Notes: a model not told the origin generated them from the sequence alone. Shown: positions 1-13,051, counted from the stretch's first letter. The stretch: DNA of 64,000 nt from Brachycybe producta (GCA_036925085.1 JAUPFP010000158.1:1-64000); one strand, 5' to 3'. Program-made: numbers and translations.

Positions 1-2202
1 ACAAGAGGCGACTGTGGGCCAAGGTTGTCGTATTTCTATAGAAAATAGTGTCATGACAGCGAAGGCGACCTTCGACTTGATTTTGTCGTCAAAAAAGTCT
101 TTCAAAAAGTCGTCTGTGTGCGAAGAGTCTTAATTGTGCATGACTGTGTTTGGTGTAATAGGACACCAGTATTTTTCAACTTTCACTTTTTGTTTTATAA
201 CTCAAGAGGAGCGGTTTTAAATTTCACACTTTTGTTTCAATAAACTTTTTTTAAGAAACAAACCAGACTTCAAAAAAATCAAAAACAATTTTTTCTTCTC
301 TTATTTCTTTCTGTTGAAAACTCTTGTTATTTAGTTCCCTAAATGGATCTCAAAAACATTTAAAAATCAAAGCAATAAGTATTTGAGGTCAGAGGTTAAC
401 ATTCCAAACATTCTCTTCCTTTCACACCCCACTTACCCACCTCCTCACTTCCTTACGGCCACTTGCATAACACCCCTTTAACAACCCTCCTCCTCCCCTT
501 ACATTAAAGACAAAAAAAAACCACTTTCGACATTGACCAGTGACACCACCCCACTTAACATCACCCGCCCCCTCTTTAAATTAATTTATTATTACTCATG
601 AACGATACATCATTATCGTACATGGTTTAAAATAACCTATTTATAGAATTTCGTCGGCGTCATTGCCAATTAAAACATTTTTAAAAAAAAAAAACATTTC
701 TTTCCTAATTTGCATACAATTGAAATTATCAAAGTATTAAAAAAAAATACACATAACGCGCGACATAGACAGTGGCGTCATCTAGTGACCCTTATCTCAT
801 ACACCTGCCTCACGATTAAGATAACGCTTGTGACGTCAGAAGTGTTGATGAAACAAAATAAGCACCGTATCATTTAAGGTCTGAAGTATTTCTGGACAGT
901 GACCACACGTGACCGGGCCTGAGTCACGGCCAAAAAGACGGCCTAGCCGCTTAAAATAAAAGTGAAGTTTAAAACATTCTGCAATCCAATGCTAATATCC
1001 AATGGAATGTCTTTCGCATTGTTTAAGTCACGTTTTAGAAAAAAACGACTCTTTTTTTTTAAAAAAAAAATTAATATATCGTATTTATGTAAATTTTTAC
1101 TCAACTATTTGCATAAATTTGCATATAAATAGGCCATTCAAAAAGAAGAGATTCACATACATAAGAGATAGAAAGGAATTTGACCTCGTTTTAAAGCCTC
1201 AAATTCCATTAGCGACACGGTTTCGACTTACGGAGAGAAAAAAAAAGGTTTCTTCAGCGTTTTTAGTCCTACAAAAAAGATGATTAGATCATAAATTAAA
1301 TCATATTTAAGCTCATCTAAACGGAATTTTTAAGTCGTGAAGGGGCGTTTTATCTGAAAATTAAGACGCCCTTATAAAAAAAAAAACGACGGACGTTTTC
1401 TTCTTCTTGTCATCATCATCATCATCATCTTTCGATCACATTTTTTCGTTATTTTTAAAGTTTTCTTTTCAACCCTTTTCGACTTAAATCAAGTCGAACT
1501 AACATAAAACAAATAATGATTATTAATATACGAAATTGTTTATAAATTTAGGTTCTTACCTGAGATTAAGACACACCTGTGTGTGTGAAATTTCACTTAT
1601 TAACTTTTTACATTACAACAACCGTTGAGGAGGAACATCGTTAAAAGTCGCCATTTGTATACCAGTGAATTCACATCCGGGCATTTTTCACCTACATTGA
1701 AAAAAAAATCCTTATTTATTTACCTGTGCTACCTGTTCAAAGAATTTCGGCAGGTGAAAAAAAAAACAGACGTAATCTATAATATTATACGTCATTGAGC
1801 CGCTCAAGAGCGCTCTTTCTCAAAAAAAAAAAAAAATAGTAATTTTAATGTTCACACAAATAATCACAACAACGTGGACAGTAGTGTCCTCTAGCGATTA
1901 AATGTTACATTAAAATAAAACATCATAACGGATATGACGTTGCTGCGAGGTTGTACGCAAAACGGAAATGACATACACGGCATCAGGAGAAGAAAGAGAA
2001 GCGCCACTTTTGAAAGCGCTGACAAACTCGATAAATCAGACGATGGATACCCCCCCCCCGCGTATTCTTTTCTTTTATAATCAGCCGTGTGATGTCACGT
2101 CACCGCTGACTAATTCGATGAATAAAAGAATTTGCTAATTTTTCAACGTCTCCAGAATAATGTTATAGGGGTGTATTTAAATAAACCTCATTTATTTTGA
2201 TA

Positions 2203-2570
2203 TATGGTTTATGAACAGCTGATTTTCCAACTTTTGATTATTTTGTCTTTCAGAAGAGCAATTTTTTTTTAAAAAAACTAGAAAGCGTTTTAGATACTAG
2301 AAGAGTAGCTCAATCACTTTTAAAATAGTGTATTTTCATGTTGATATCTTTCAAAATAAACTTTTTAAGTCAGTTTGAAAATGATTCCAACTTTAAGCAG
2401 ACGATATTTTTTTAATTTTTGTCTATAAAAAGTTTATTTTGAAAGATGAAAATACATTATTTTAAAAGTGATTAAGCTACCCTTCTAGTTTCTAAAATAC
2501 ATTCTAGTTTCGTTTCATTTTTCTCCTGAAAAGGCAGAAAATATAATTAAACTTTAAAACCACCTTTAAT
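2203..2570. repeat. IR-A palindromic repeat copy (near full length)
   Basis: Reference copy of the commonest family in the window. One end reads GTTTATGAACAGCTGATTTT, the other ends in AAAACCACCTTTAA. Between them are two inverted arms containing TTTTAGAAACTAGAAGGGTA, then GTTGATATCTTTCAAAATAA, then a short centre with a poly-A/T tract, then the reverse complement of both. Length is about 350 bp. No coding capacity is visible, so it resembles a foldback or MITE-type element. Confidence 0.8.
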
Positions 2571-3599
2571 GTTGTTTCGGAAAATCTCCTGGCCTCGGAC
2601 TCTTGACAAAGAGAGAAAAAAGGGCATCAAAATCTGAGGTCAAGAACACAATTAGACCCCCTGCCAAGGATTTCATTGTTAAGGGCGCACTCTTGTGACA
2701 AAAATCAGCCCTAATGACGTCAATGGCAAAGACATAATCCATCAAAAAAGTTGAAAGTCAACTAATTTCAGCTCAATAAAAACTTTCCAATTTTGATTGG
2801 AAAAAAACACATTCAAAGTTCATACAAAAAAACAAAACACTGATGCTATTAATAATAAAATAATGATTGACGTGTGACCCTGTCATTTAATCGCATATTT
2901 AATCTAAAAATTAAATTATATAATCTAATCATTTTATATAGCAATAATATAAAATAAATGTTTATATCAAAATTGTCATTATAAAAAGACGTCCAATAAA
3001 AAAGTCATATCGAACATAAACGTCCAACAAATGACGTCAATAATATTATATCGGACTGGTTTATGACCCACCCTCCCCTAACCTCCCTTCCACCCAAAAA
3101 AAAATAGTCAGTTTCTATGAGAAAATCAACCAATTACTTCTGATATTTTCTCGATCGAACTGGTATTATTTTTTATATAAGGATAAAACAGAAGAAAAAA
3201 AACGCAAACTCCATAAATAGATAACTTGAATTTTGTTTGTAGAACACACCAAATTGAACCATCATTTGTAACACCTTAAAATGATGGGATAACAGTTTAG
3301 ACAATAAGTGGGGGTGGTTATGGTCTGAGGGACGTTCAGGCTCGTAACAAAAGAACATAAGGCCCTGGTTCTAATTATTTGTAACTTTTAATAAAATTTT
3401 AGAAAGAAAATGTCACACTAAAATGGTTTAGAAAATTAATTATAAATGTTATAGTAAATTTTACAATAATTTTTGTAATTTATAATTTTTTTTATGTATT
3501 AATATTGTATGTTGCTGGGGGGTCCCAAGTTCGAATCCCGGTTGGAGTATGGTTGTTATGTTTGTCTTATTGTATGTTGCTGGGCAAATAAGTATAGTA

Positions 3600-4010
3600 G
3601 GTTTTACTGGTCCTCCAAACCAGGGCCTTTCTTAAAATGGGACCCTCAATTGACAACATAAAATACTTTTGTGTAAAAATTTACAACAAAAAATTATAAA
3701 GGTCTTTAAACATTTTCTAAGTTACAAATTATGATAAAATATATTGTAACATTTAAAATTAATTTTCTAAAAAAATTTTGTATCAGATACTTCTTAAATT
3801 TTACAAAAATTTCAATCACAAACAATAGAAATTATATTAAAGCATGAACACAATCAAAGAAGGCACTGAAGAGGCTCTGAAAAATACTTCGAACTAGAGC
3901 CTGGGCCCTGGGGTACCCATGTTACGGCCCTGGTATTTTGTTATTTGGGCCCCACTTGAAGTAAGGCCGTGGTAATCCTGGACTGAAGGACCAGTAAAAC
4001 CCACTACAGT
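3600..4010. repeat. Inverted-repeat element with GGTTTTACTGGTCC ends
   Basis: The left side carries GTTTTACTGGTCCTCC followed by CCAGGGCC; near 3,990-4,010 the reverse complement GGACCAGTAAAAC occurs, preceded by several GGCCCTGG/GGCCGTGG words. The arms are imperfect and separated by AT-rich sequence. A RNA polymerase III B-box-like word (GTTCGAATCCC) sits just upstream near 3,528-3,538. It is probably a decayed foldback element. Confidence 0.4.
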
Positions 4011-4458
4011 TACAGTCCTAATGAGGTTGCAACATAGAAATCGTTCTTCCCTCCCACTCCTCCTCCTCAATTCAATTTTAAAAGTATTTTTCATTCTGAA
4101 TCTAAAAATAAAAGATTTAATGTTTGACGTCAAAGCAGCAGTTTATTTTTGACATAAAGAATCTATACTTATTTTAGTTATTTCAAAGATTGAAATCATT
4201 TCTTGTTAAAAAAAAAAAAAACATCCATCTGTTCAAACAAACAGGAAGAAAAAATGATAAAAAAAATATTATCTTAAAAACATGTATCAAAATTAATATT
4301 TATATCTTTTTAATTCGTTCTAACAAATACAGAAAAAAACAAAAATTGACATTGATTTAACATACAAGAGATGGAAAAATTAATAGTAACCACGTTACAA
4401 CTAAATTTCATCAATTTCTGTCAAATATAATTATCATGAAAAAAAAGTTTATAATTAC

Positions 4459-4761
4459 TAGGGCTCGAATTTTCATGCAACATTAAGGAATTTTTTATCA
4501 ATTTGTGGCCCGAGTGCCAATTGTGAAGTAATCATCATCATTATTATGCTTTTTCTAATCAAAAAGGCTGCTTAGAGACTAGATATCTGGTTACTATCAG
4601 TTTTTAACTAAGAGTTCTAGCCTCTAAACAGTGTTTTTGATTAAAAGAAAACTATTGATGGTTGATATATCATATAAACAGGATTGTTACTTCACAATTG
4701 GCTCTTGGGCCACAGATTGAGAAACATTTGCTTGATATTGCATAAAAACCCGAACTCTACT
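4459..4761. repeat. IR-B palindromic repeat copy
   Basis: Ends read TAGGGCTCGAATTTTCATGC and its near reverse complement. Each arm continues with GTGGCCC..GTGCCAATTGTGAAGTAA and ends toward a centre holding GCCTCTAA and CTAGATATCTGG words. Similar copies lie near 7.5 kb and 61 kb. No coding capacity is visible. Confidence 0.75.
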
Positions 4762-5614
4762 AATTGCTTGCTATTTTATTTTTTTTTTCCATGGCTTTTT
4801 TACAAGAGAAAGAAAAATAACTAAAAATATTTCATACGCACACAAAGAAATTTTTTGTTAGAAAAAAACCGCTAAATTTTGAATAATTTTCTATAAATAA
4901 AACGGAAACCACACAAGTGACGTCATTGTGTGTTGTCAGGGGAAGAAGTTGAGGCAAGGGAACTAGGGGAGAATTACGCTTTTTTTTTTGAGGGGCTATT
5001 TATATACATATAGTCAAGGCTCCTTGAGTAAACATGAGCTTATCATTTCCTGGACATAGACACCATATAAATAGACTAGAAAAAAAAAGTTTTCAACAAA
5101 AAAATGCTCCCTTCAATAATAATAATAAACAACGCACTTAATATTTCATACAATAAATTCGATGGGGGTGAGGGGTGAGGAGAGGGATGCAAACTTGAGG
5201 GCCACAATGTGAAATCCTTGGAAGAAAAATTATTGACGTCATCAAACTCACTCTCAAGATTGACACCTTGAAGAACTCGATGTGTCACACAATAATAAAT
5301 AATATTTATTGGTTATTAATTTATTATTATATGAAGAGAGAGAGAGAGAAAGAAAGAAATTATGATTATTTACGTAGGTTGCAAACACAAATACTAATTT
5401 AATAAATTAATATTTTCATTCTGAAAATGTGTTTTGTGTGGGGGTTCCATTGATTAGAGAACAAAATACTAATTGACTAAATTGCGTCACTTATTTTCAT
5501 CTTATTTTGTTGTTTATTAATAATTTCCATAAAAGAAGAAACGAAAAATAATAATAATTGTAATTGATTAATTTATATCAAAAAAATCAAAGGAAATGAC
5601 AGAAATCATCTTTA

Positions 5615-6216
5615 TTCAGGTGGATTTTATAAGTTGTTTATTCAGTCTTTCAAAAGTAAAAAATTCACCAGTAAAATGAAGAGAAAATGGAAGTGTTTTA
5701 GAAACTAGAAGAGTAAATAAATCACTATTTTAATGTTGTAATGCTTATTTTCAAAATAAGCTTTTTATGTCAGTTTTAAAATGATCCATCTAACTTTTAA
5801 AACAAGACGATAATTTTTCAATATTTGACTATAAAAAGTTCATTTTGAAAGATATGATAATTTTTTTTAGCAATGCCTCTATTTTCTTCAAGTTTATAAA
5901 AGACTGACATTTTTTTGTACGTTAAAAAATAAACATTTTATATTATTTGAAAATGATCCGTTTTCTATTTTTTTTTTCTTCATCTAAATATATCACGTAA
6001 TTTATTTTCGCCTTTTACTGTTATAAAAGTTTAATTTGAAAAATAACATAATGAAAAAAACTTTTAGGAATATCAATAACTATTCTACATTGCAGTTTCC
6101 AAAAGAAAAAAAGAAAAAAACTTAAATTTTGGACCGTTCTAGTTTCTAACGCACTTTCAATTTCTCTTTAGGGTTATTGCTCTCTTCTCCAGAGTTTGAA
6201 AATCAGCTGTTCACAT
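5615..6216. repeat. IR-A repeat, compound or nested copy
   Basis: Contains GTGTTTTAGAAACTAGAAGA, two or more AAGTTCATTTTGAAAGATAT-type arms, and ends with AAAATCAGCTGTTCACAT, the reverse complement of the IR-A terminus. It is longer than a single copy, so it is probably two overlapping insertions. Confidence 0.6.
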
Positions 6217-7178
6217 AAAACATAGCAAAACGATAATTCTTGACAAAATTTTGTCAGATTAATGACATGAAATAAGAAAATGTCAAAGACATACTAATAT
6301 ATGTCATATTGTGAAGTAGAAATATTGCTATATATTAATTTCCAATCTAGTTTGTAGACAGGAACTGAATAATTATTAAAATTATACAAGATGATCAGAA
6401 GTAGAAAAACAAAAATTATAATGATGTAACTTTCCCTCTCATTGATTGGTACGATATAAATAATATATAATTAAAATTCTGTATATAAAAAACCTAGAAA
6501 AAAACAAACTCATTATTTCAAAACGAAACTTTATTTACAGTTTTGTTAAACAATGTGACAGGATTATAAGAAACAAAAAAAATCTTTTTTTTTTAATAAA
6601 AACATAAAACAATAGAAAATAAAAGGTGATGCATTGATGAGTCATTTAATAATTAGCAACAAAAAATCAAAGAAATGGAAAAAAAAACGAAATAGAAAAT
6701 TAACAAAAAGAGAGAAGAAAAAAAACACCCACATTAATATATTATAAAATAAAACAATAGATTGACGTTTTTTTCTTCAGAGTGAGAAGGGAAAAACCCA
6801 ATAAAATAAACAAACATCCATATTAATTATGACATTTTAATAACGTCATGAATATTTAAAAAAATTAAAACATAAGTTACTTAAAATCAAGGCTAAAAGA
6901 ATAAATAGCCATAATATATTGGAGTAATAAGGCTATTATAATAAAAATTAATGTGAAGAGAGAAAGGTTAAAATTGCATTTTTTTTTTCAATAGTTGCAA
7001 ATATCGAAAATTGTTTAGATTAAAATTAGGCAATCAATTTCCGATGATTCTTTTATTTAATCCATTGTTGTCGAGGCCATCAAAAATTATATAAAGGCGT
7101 TCCACATTGAAACTGACTGACTCTCTCTTTAAAATATTATCTTTGAAGGTTTTAGTTTTAAAATAAAAACTTTTCTAC

Positions 7179-7197
7179 TGACGTCACATTGACGTCA
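7179..7197. promoter_or_regulatory. Pair of CRE palindromes, 11 bp apart
   Basis: Two exact TGACGTCA sites start at 7,179 and 7,190, a spacing of about one helical turn. TGACGTCA is the full cAMP-response element bound by CREB/ATF bZIP proteins. No gene start is recognisable nearby, so an enhancer role is inference. Confidence 0.4.
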
Positions 7198-7502
7198 TTG
7201 GCAGACAATTATTCATAGACTCCACAGAACCATGACAAAATGATTGTTGGTGGTAAAAAGGCTGAGGGGGGGAAGGGACATAAGGTTATTCTGAGGTCAC
7301 CCTTCATTTCATTCAATTTTTTCTTCTTTGTGTCCCATTTTACACAAGAACGATTACACCTGGCAAAATAAAATGCTATGGAAAATCCTTATTTATTGTT
7401 GAATTAACAAGTTTTATGACATTTTCTTGTAATGACAAGAGTCATAACTTCAGAAGTAAACTAAGGCAAAAAGAATTATGCTTTTTGCCTTAAACTCATA
7501 AA

Positions 7503-7757
7503 GTAGAGCTCGGATTTGACTAAAAAAGGGCCAATTGTGAAGTAACAATCCCCGTTTAGATCAACCAACAATAATGGTTTTTATTAATCAAAAACACTGG
7601 TTAGAGGCTAGAACTCTAGTTGACAACTTATAGTAACCAGACATCTAGCCTCTCTAACCAGCTTTTTTGATTAGAAAAAAAGCATAATTGCAGTTGCTAT
7701 AATAATGATGATGATTACTTCACAATTGAGACACAAATTGAAAAATCCGAGCCCCTG
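7503..7757. repeat. IR-B palindromic repeat copy
   Basis: Same arms as the copy at 4,459-4,761: GAGCTCGGATTT end, CCAATTGTGAAGTAACAATC, and TAGAGGCTAGAACTCTAG near the centre, with the inverted counterpart closing at CCGAGCCCC. Contains an ATGATGATGATT microsatellite in the arm. Confidence 0.75.
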
Positions 7758-8654
7758 ATCGTCACTGTTATAACTTATAACAACAGTTTCATGACATTTT
7801 GTTGTTATAACGATAGACATGACAACAGTCATAAAAACAAACCAGTAATGACACTTGTATAACACTTCACTGCATTTTGAAATCTCAATTTTACTTTCAT
7901 AAAAATTCAGACAAACAATATTTGGTTCAAATTTCATGTTGCATAGATTTCTTGCAAAGACAAAAATAATAAAACTAATAGACAAACCATAAATTTTAAT
8001 ATTAATAATAACAATAAAACAGATTTCTTAAACCAGTATCATCTTTAAAAAAAAAGATGACCTAAAATGATTTCTTTTTATTATTAATTAGAACAAAAGT
8101 GGGATTTTTTTTAAAAAAAAATTAAGACAATAGAAGAAAAAAAATATTAGAAATGATAATAAAAATCAAACAAAATATGTATTTCTCATATTTTGATGAT
8201 ATATAAATGGTCAATAAATTACAGTGTGTGTTTTTTTTTACGTGAATTAACGAAAAATCCCATTCATTTTTTCTTCTTCTTCTAGAAAAAAAAAATTGGC
8301 AACAACCAAATAAAAACAAGGATGAAAAAGAAACAAAAACACTTTTGTAAAAAATAAAAAGAGTACATATGCCAAAAGATAATGAAAAAATGTATGTCAC
8401 AATAATAATAATAATATTAATAAAGAGAGAGAGAGAGGCCTATATTTTTACGGTGTTTCGATGCAATATTTGAGACTTAATAATAAGAGCAAATTGTTCA
8501 GGTATAATACAACAACAACAAGAGAGACAAAAGAAGAAAGGAAATGAGGCCACAGGTAGTATACAGGGTACACCCCTCCCCCCTCCAATACATGTATTAT
8601 AATGTCAGTTTAAATAACCTAAAACCAATTTTGTTATAATTTAAACAACTGATG

Positions 8655-9247
8655 AACAACAACAGCTGATTTTTTTTGTTGTAACTCTTGATTATTCAGG
8701 TCTTTCATAGAAACAAAACCAGTACAGATTGGTTTCAGGACCATTTTTAGGGTAGGGTTTGAAGCAACAGCCCTGAGGTTCGCAGAAAAGTGCCAGAATT
8801 TGTTATAATACGCGTTTTAATTTTAACATTTTTGAAAATTAGAAAATAAAACAGAATATTCAAATTTCATTTTGGTTTCATTTGCCAAAATTAGGAGAGG
8901 GCCTTTCATACATTTTGCCTGCACCTAGAAACATCACTGAGTGTTTTAGAAACTTATAAGGGTAGCAAGCTCTCATCACTTAAGAGTAATTGAATGTTAA
9001 TATCTTTCAAAATAAACTTTTTATAAAAAAAACAATTAATAAAATATTGTCTGATTAAAGTTTAATCAATTTCAAACTCAAATAAAAACCTTATTTTGAA
9101 AAAAAGATATCAAACATGAAAATTACTCCTTAAGTGATTGTGTTACCATTCTAGTTTCTAAAACAAGTTTCTTTTCATTTTCTGAACCTGAAAGAGTAAA
9201 AATAATCAAAGAGTTCCAGAGGCGTTTTATACTTTTTAAAACGACCC
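8655..9247. repeat. IR-A repeat, split copy
   Basis: An AACAGCTGATTTT terminus near 8,660 is separated by unrelated sequence from a core pair at about 8,938-9,180 (GTGTTTTAGAAACTTATAAG and its inverted partner ACCATTCTAGTTTCTAAAAC). The closing end resembles the ACTTTTTAAAACGACC terminus. Confidence 0.6.
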
Positions 9248-9764
9248 CCTTTACAGACTTAAGGGCCCTTTTCTTACACTCACCATGCAAAAGTGAGCCA
9301 CACACACACCAAAAACACAACAAAACAAACGACTTTTTGCTGCAGATATTTGTCTTTTTGTCTCTAAGCTCCTTCTCTTTCAAAATATCAAAATTTATCA
9401 CCAGAAATTGTCAGTGTTAGGATGGGAGGCCCTTACCTTACTATTGATTTCTGACATATGTTAGTTTATCTCTTCATTCCTCCATTATCATGGCCAACAA
9501 AAGAAACGCCAAAAATAATGTATAAAACATTTTCTTCTTCTCTTCCCTCTTTTTTTTCCGGGTATGTTTGTGTGACTTTGTGTAAATGTCAATCGATAAT
9601 AGGAGAGAGTGAGAGAGAGAGAGAGAGTATAGGAGTTGGATTAGAACCCAGGTCTGAATATAAAAGAACCTTCAGAAAAAAAAAACTGTACCACTCAAAT
9701 AACAGGAGTTAAATTGAACAAAATCACTTATTCAGTTCAGGTTTTAGTCTATTTTAACATTTGT

Positions 9765-10145
9765 CTTCTCTACCCATACTTCAAAAACAATGGGTAAAAC
9801 CGTTTAACACGAAATTTGTTTGGTTCAGACTCTTAGAATTGCATAAAAATTCTTTTAAGACGAACAAAATATATTCTGGTCCTTTTTATTTCATGTTATG
9901 ATGTTAACAGTAACACAAAAACTGGATAATACGAAATACTGTATATGCTGTAGTCAGCCTCTTAGAAAAAAAAATATTCTGGTATATTTCGTGTTAAACA
10001 GTTTCCACTGTACAATGAAAAATGTTTAACACGAAATATATGTTCTATTCGATCTCATAGAATAAGAAAGAAATTCTTTTGAATATGAATGTTCAATATA
10101 TTTGTTTTCATATAAGTTTCGCGTTAAACAGTTTCCAATTGTAAT
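9765..10145. repeat. IR-F inverted repeats with GTTTAACACGAAA motif
   Basis: GTTTAACACGAAAT occurs in forward form near 9,803 and 10,025, and as its reverse complement (TTCGTGTTAAACAGTTTCCA) near 9,988 and 10,119, giving two stacked inverted repeats. A small relative is at 62,478-62,545. Confidence 0.6.
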
Positions 10146-10221
10146 ATTCAGAGAGGAGAGAGGGTCCTTGAAAAGGGTCCTAGGCATAATTAAAGGGGTT
10201 TTCTTTTCTGTCTCTCTCTCT

Positions 10222-10263
10222 CTCTCTCAGGTGTGTTTCTCTCCTGAAACACACCTGAGAGAG
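10222..10263. repeat. Perfect 17-bp hairpin with 8-nt loop
   Basis: The arm 10,222-10,238 (CTCTCTCAGGTGTGTTT) is exactly complementary to 10,247-10,263. The left arm grows out of a CT microsatellite. Confidence 0.85.
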
Positions 10264-10847
10264 GAAGTGGGATAATACAACATACAAATAGGATTTTTTA
10301 AGGATTAAAAATCACACAATTATAATTTTAGAAAAATGCACTTCAAAATAAGATTTTTTCACATTTTCTTTTTTTTAAAAAGGAGCTTTTTAACTATTTT
10401 TTTTTTTTGCTAAGAAAAAGTTGAGCAAACAGTGAAATATTTGATAAGATTTACGAATAGAAACTTATTTTTTTTTTTCTAAAAAGAGAGAAAAAAGAAG
10501 ACTAATTTGTGTAATTTCTATATAATTATAAAAAAATACATCACGAAGAAAAGAAAAAAAATATTCGAATTTTGTGCGTGAGAAAAAGAGAGAGAAAAAA
10601 TGAATAATAATTAAGAATTATTATTATTAATAATGAAACATTTTTTTTTTTGGAAGCCTTGTGGATGACAATATATTAAGTTCTTTTGTTTGAGAAAAAC
10701 AAAACAAAAAAACAACAAACATTTGGTTGAAACGTGTTTAGTGCGTGGTCTTATTATTATTATATTCCCCCCCCCCCCCCCCTTATTAAGGTGACTCAAC
10801 CAGGTGTACAAATAAAATTATATGGAACATGAAATCTCTCCATCAGA

Positions 10848-11063
10848 ATTAGGCCTTCTTTCTATTGGGATGAATATTTCAACTTTTTCACAATTTCAAC
10901 TGGTGAAAAATTGAACACCCTTGGCGCCCCCCCCTCCCCGCTGCCTATACTCACTATCTTATTAAATGGCCACGTTTGTTCTATTTTTACCAGTTGAAAT
11001 TGTCAAAAAGGTGGAATATTCAGTATTATTCACCCCAATGGAAACAAAGCCGAACATTAGAAA
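10848..11063. repeat. IR-E inverted repeat
   Basis: The left arm TTGGGATGAATATTTCAAC..ACAATTTCAACTGGT is mirrored at 10,985-11,050 as ACCAGTTGAAATTGTCAAAA..GAATATTCAG..CACCCCAATGG. The arms are about 60-75 bp and imperfect; the spacer holds a C-rich run. Single copy in this window. Confidence 0.6.
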
Positions 11064-11079
11064 AGCAAAGCAAAAAAAA

Positions 11080-11900
11080 TGAAAAGTGTGGTTTAGAAAC
11101 TAGAATAGTTCACGTGAATGTGCTCAATATACTCTCTGTATATATTGTGTTTTCCAAATTGGTATTTACAATATTTTTTTGTTGAAATTTAGTTATTCTG
11201 CAATTTTCAGAATTGCATCAATAATCAGAAATTGAAAGTGTGTTAAAAACTAGAATGGAATAGCTTGAATTATTTAATTAGTATTTTCATGTTGATATCT
11301 TTCATAATAAAAATTTTCATGTATAAAAAAATACATCATCATCTGCTTAAAATTGAGTCATTTTCAAACTGACTTAAAAAAAACGCTTATTTTAAATTTA
11401 AAATCCTTCTAGTTTCTAAAACTCTGAACGTGTTTTAAAAACTAGAACGATTAGCTCAATTACTTAATTAAAACTTTAAGCTGACGGTATTTTTTTTTTG
11501 CCAATATAAAAAAGTTTATTTTAAAAAATATCAACATGAAAGTGTTTTAGAAACTAGAAGGGGTATATAGCTCAAATTCCACTTGTTATATTTTAAATTG
11601 AGCTATATATTGCTAGCTTCATTTCTAGCTATCATTTTCAAACTTGACTAAAATGATAGAACTTTAAGCTAACTATTTTTTTTAAATTTTTGTCTATATC
11701 AAAAGTTTATTTTGAAAGATATCAAACATGAATTTTGAGCTTATATCCTTTCTAGTTTCTAAATCACTTTCAAGTTTCTTTTCATCTTATCATATAGCTC
11801 TTAAAAAAAACAGAAATAATCAAGAATTTAAGCGATGTTTTTACACTTTAAAAACCACCTTAAAGTTTATTTTGTAAAATATTATTTATAAAAATACATT
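11080..11900. repeat. Cluster of IR-A repeats
   Basis: At least three partly overlapping IR-A units: GGTTTAGAAACTAGAATAG at 11,090, GTGTTAAAAACTAGAATGG near 11,240, GTGTTTTAAAAACTAGAACG near 11,430, and GTGTTTTAGAAACTAGAAGG near 11,542, with inverted partners (TCCTTCTAGTTTCTAAAAC and TCCTTTCTAGTTTCTAAATC) between and after. This suggests repeated insertion into the same spot. Confidence 0.65.
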
Positions 11901-12451
11901 TAGCACATTCCCTAACTATTCTAGTTTTTATTTTTAAATTAACTTTGATTTTATTTTCTTCTCTTTTTAAACGTTATTTCTGAAGGAAGTTTTTACATCC
12001 ATTAAATATGTAAAATCTTTTACTTTGAACTTTTGTTATTTTTGAAACAAAATTTTACTGTTTTTACTTAATTTTTGTTTTTACTTAAAAAAAAAAAAGA
12101 AAGTGAAACATGGACAACATTTTTTTCTCTGACCCCATAACAAAGGTCAGATTTTAGAGAGAAACTTGTTGAGGAGGTCATTCCCTGACCAATCCTTGGA
12201 TGAAAGTGGCCCAAAAAAAAGTGTCCAGAGTGCGCCTAGTGTAAAATAACATCAAGAGAAAACAAAAAAAAACCCAAATTTTTCTACAAGTTCTCAATTT
12301 TTTGGTGTCCATTTTACAAAATATAAGGAGCTCTCCTCCCTCAGTAAATACTTTCACAAAGGTAGCTCCTTCACCTTTTTTCTTCTCAAGACTCTCTCGA
12401 GAAAAAACGAAGAGTGGGTCAAGAAATGTCCAATTCTAGTTTTTATTTTAT

Positions 12452-13051
12452 TTACATGGTGTTGAGAAGCAACGGTGGTCTCCGTTCCTTTCCAATCTCT
12501 TTCAATTTGGGCACAGTTAAAAATGTGGCCGCCAAATGATCCGAAACGCAATCACCTTGATCCATAATAAAGTCTTGATCACCGTTGTCCACATCCTCGG
12601 TCAGTGTGATACGAGGAGCACCACCGATGACCGCAGCTGCAGCCGCAGCCGCTCTCCTTTCGGTTAAACTCATACCGTTCAATTGATGTTCCAACATTTT
12701 CTGTTGTTCGTTAACCATATTCTTAACGTTGCTACTACTGGTTGTCGGTCCACCGTTATGGTTGTTAGTGATTTCACGGTCCGTTTCCATGGAGATTGTT
12801 TCGGCGACACCTCCACCGTTCATCATCATCATACTTCTTTGTAGATTAAGATACGAGTCGTTTCCTTCAAAAATCACAATAGTTGACTCGTTACAATTGT
12901 TATTATTACCTCTATGATTGAAATTACTCTTGTTATATTTCGACAATGAAGGACCGGTTGAAGAAGATGTGGCGGTGGCGGTGGTCGTGGTGAAACTGTA
13001 GTAATTGTCCACAAGATCTAGACGGATGTTACGGACGTGTTCATCACCCAT
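12452..13051 (-). CDS. Single-exon gene of unknown function, low-complexity N-terminal region
   Basis: An open frame of 199 residues starts at ATG 13,051 (purine at -3, G at +4). A longer reading to 13,072 would need a TTG start, so I reject it. The protein begins MGDEHVRNIRLDLVDNYYSF, then has a Thr/Ser-rich tract, an Asn-rich tract, a short Met run, and a seven-Ala tract after MSLTERR (about residues 127-141). The C-terminal third is acidic then basic (TEDVDNGDQDFIMDQGDC, PKLKEIGKERRPP) and ends LLLNTM. No domain, signal peptide or membrane segment is visible, and I do not recognise the family. Two AATAAA words overlap the stop, so the real polyadenylation site must lie further on. Upstream there is a CRE and a TATA-like box, as in signal-induced intronless genes. 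It could instead be the first exon of a longer gene running left, using ACCAT/GTAAAT as donor. Confidence 0.65.
   Translation of the reverse strand: MGDEHVRNIRLDLVDNYYSFTTTTATATSSSTGPSLSKYNKSNFNHRGNNNNCNESTIVIFEGNDSYLNLQRSMMMMNGGGVAETISMETDREITNNHNGGPTTSSSNVKNMVNEQQKMLEHQLNGMSLTERRAAAAAAAVIGGAPRITLTEDVDNGDQDFIMDQGDCVSDHLAATFLTVPKLKEIGKERRPPLLLNTM

Larger units (their letters stand above)
1..12451. other. Gene-free AT-rich repeat-bearing stretch
   Basis: No open frame here looks like a coding exon: frames are short, biased to Phe/Lys/Ile runs, and lack flanking splice sites in a common phase. The stretch holds palindromic repeat copies (listed separately), GA and CA microsatellites, and a run of 16 C at 10,767-10,782. 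Eight exact TGACGTCA palindromes occur here. It lies downstream of the minus-strand gene at 12,452-13,051, so part could be 3' UTR, intron or plain intergenic DNA; the sequence does not decide. Confidence 0.6.

Noticed and set aside
7671-7985. 104-codon minus-strand open frame
   Set aside because: Starts inside an IR-B copy and consists of Ile/Val/Phe runs; no family or splice support.
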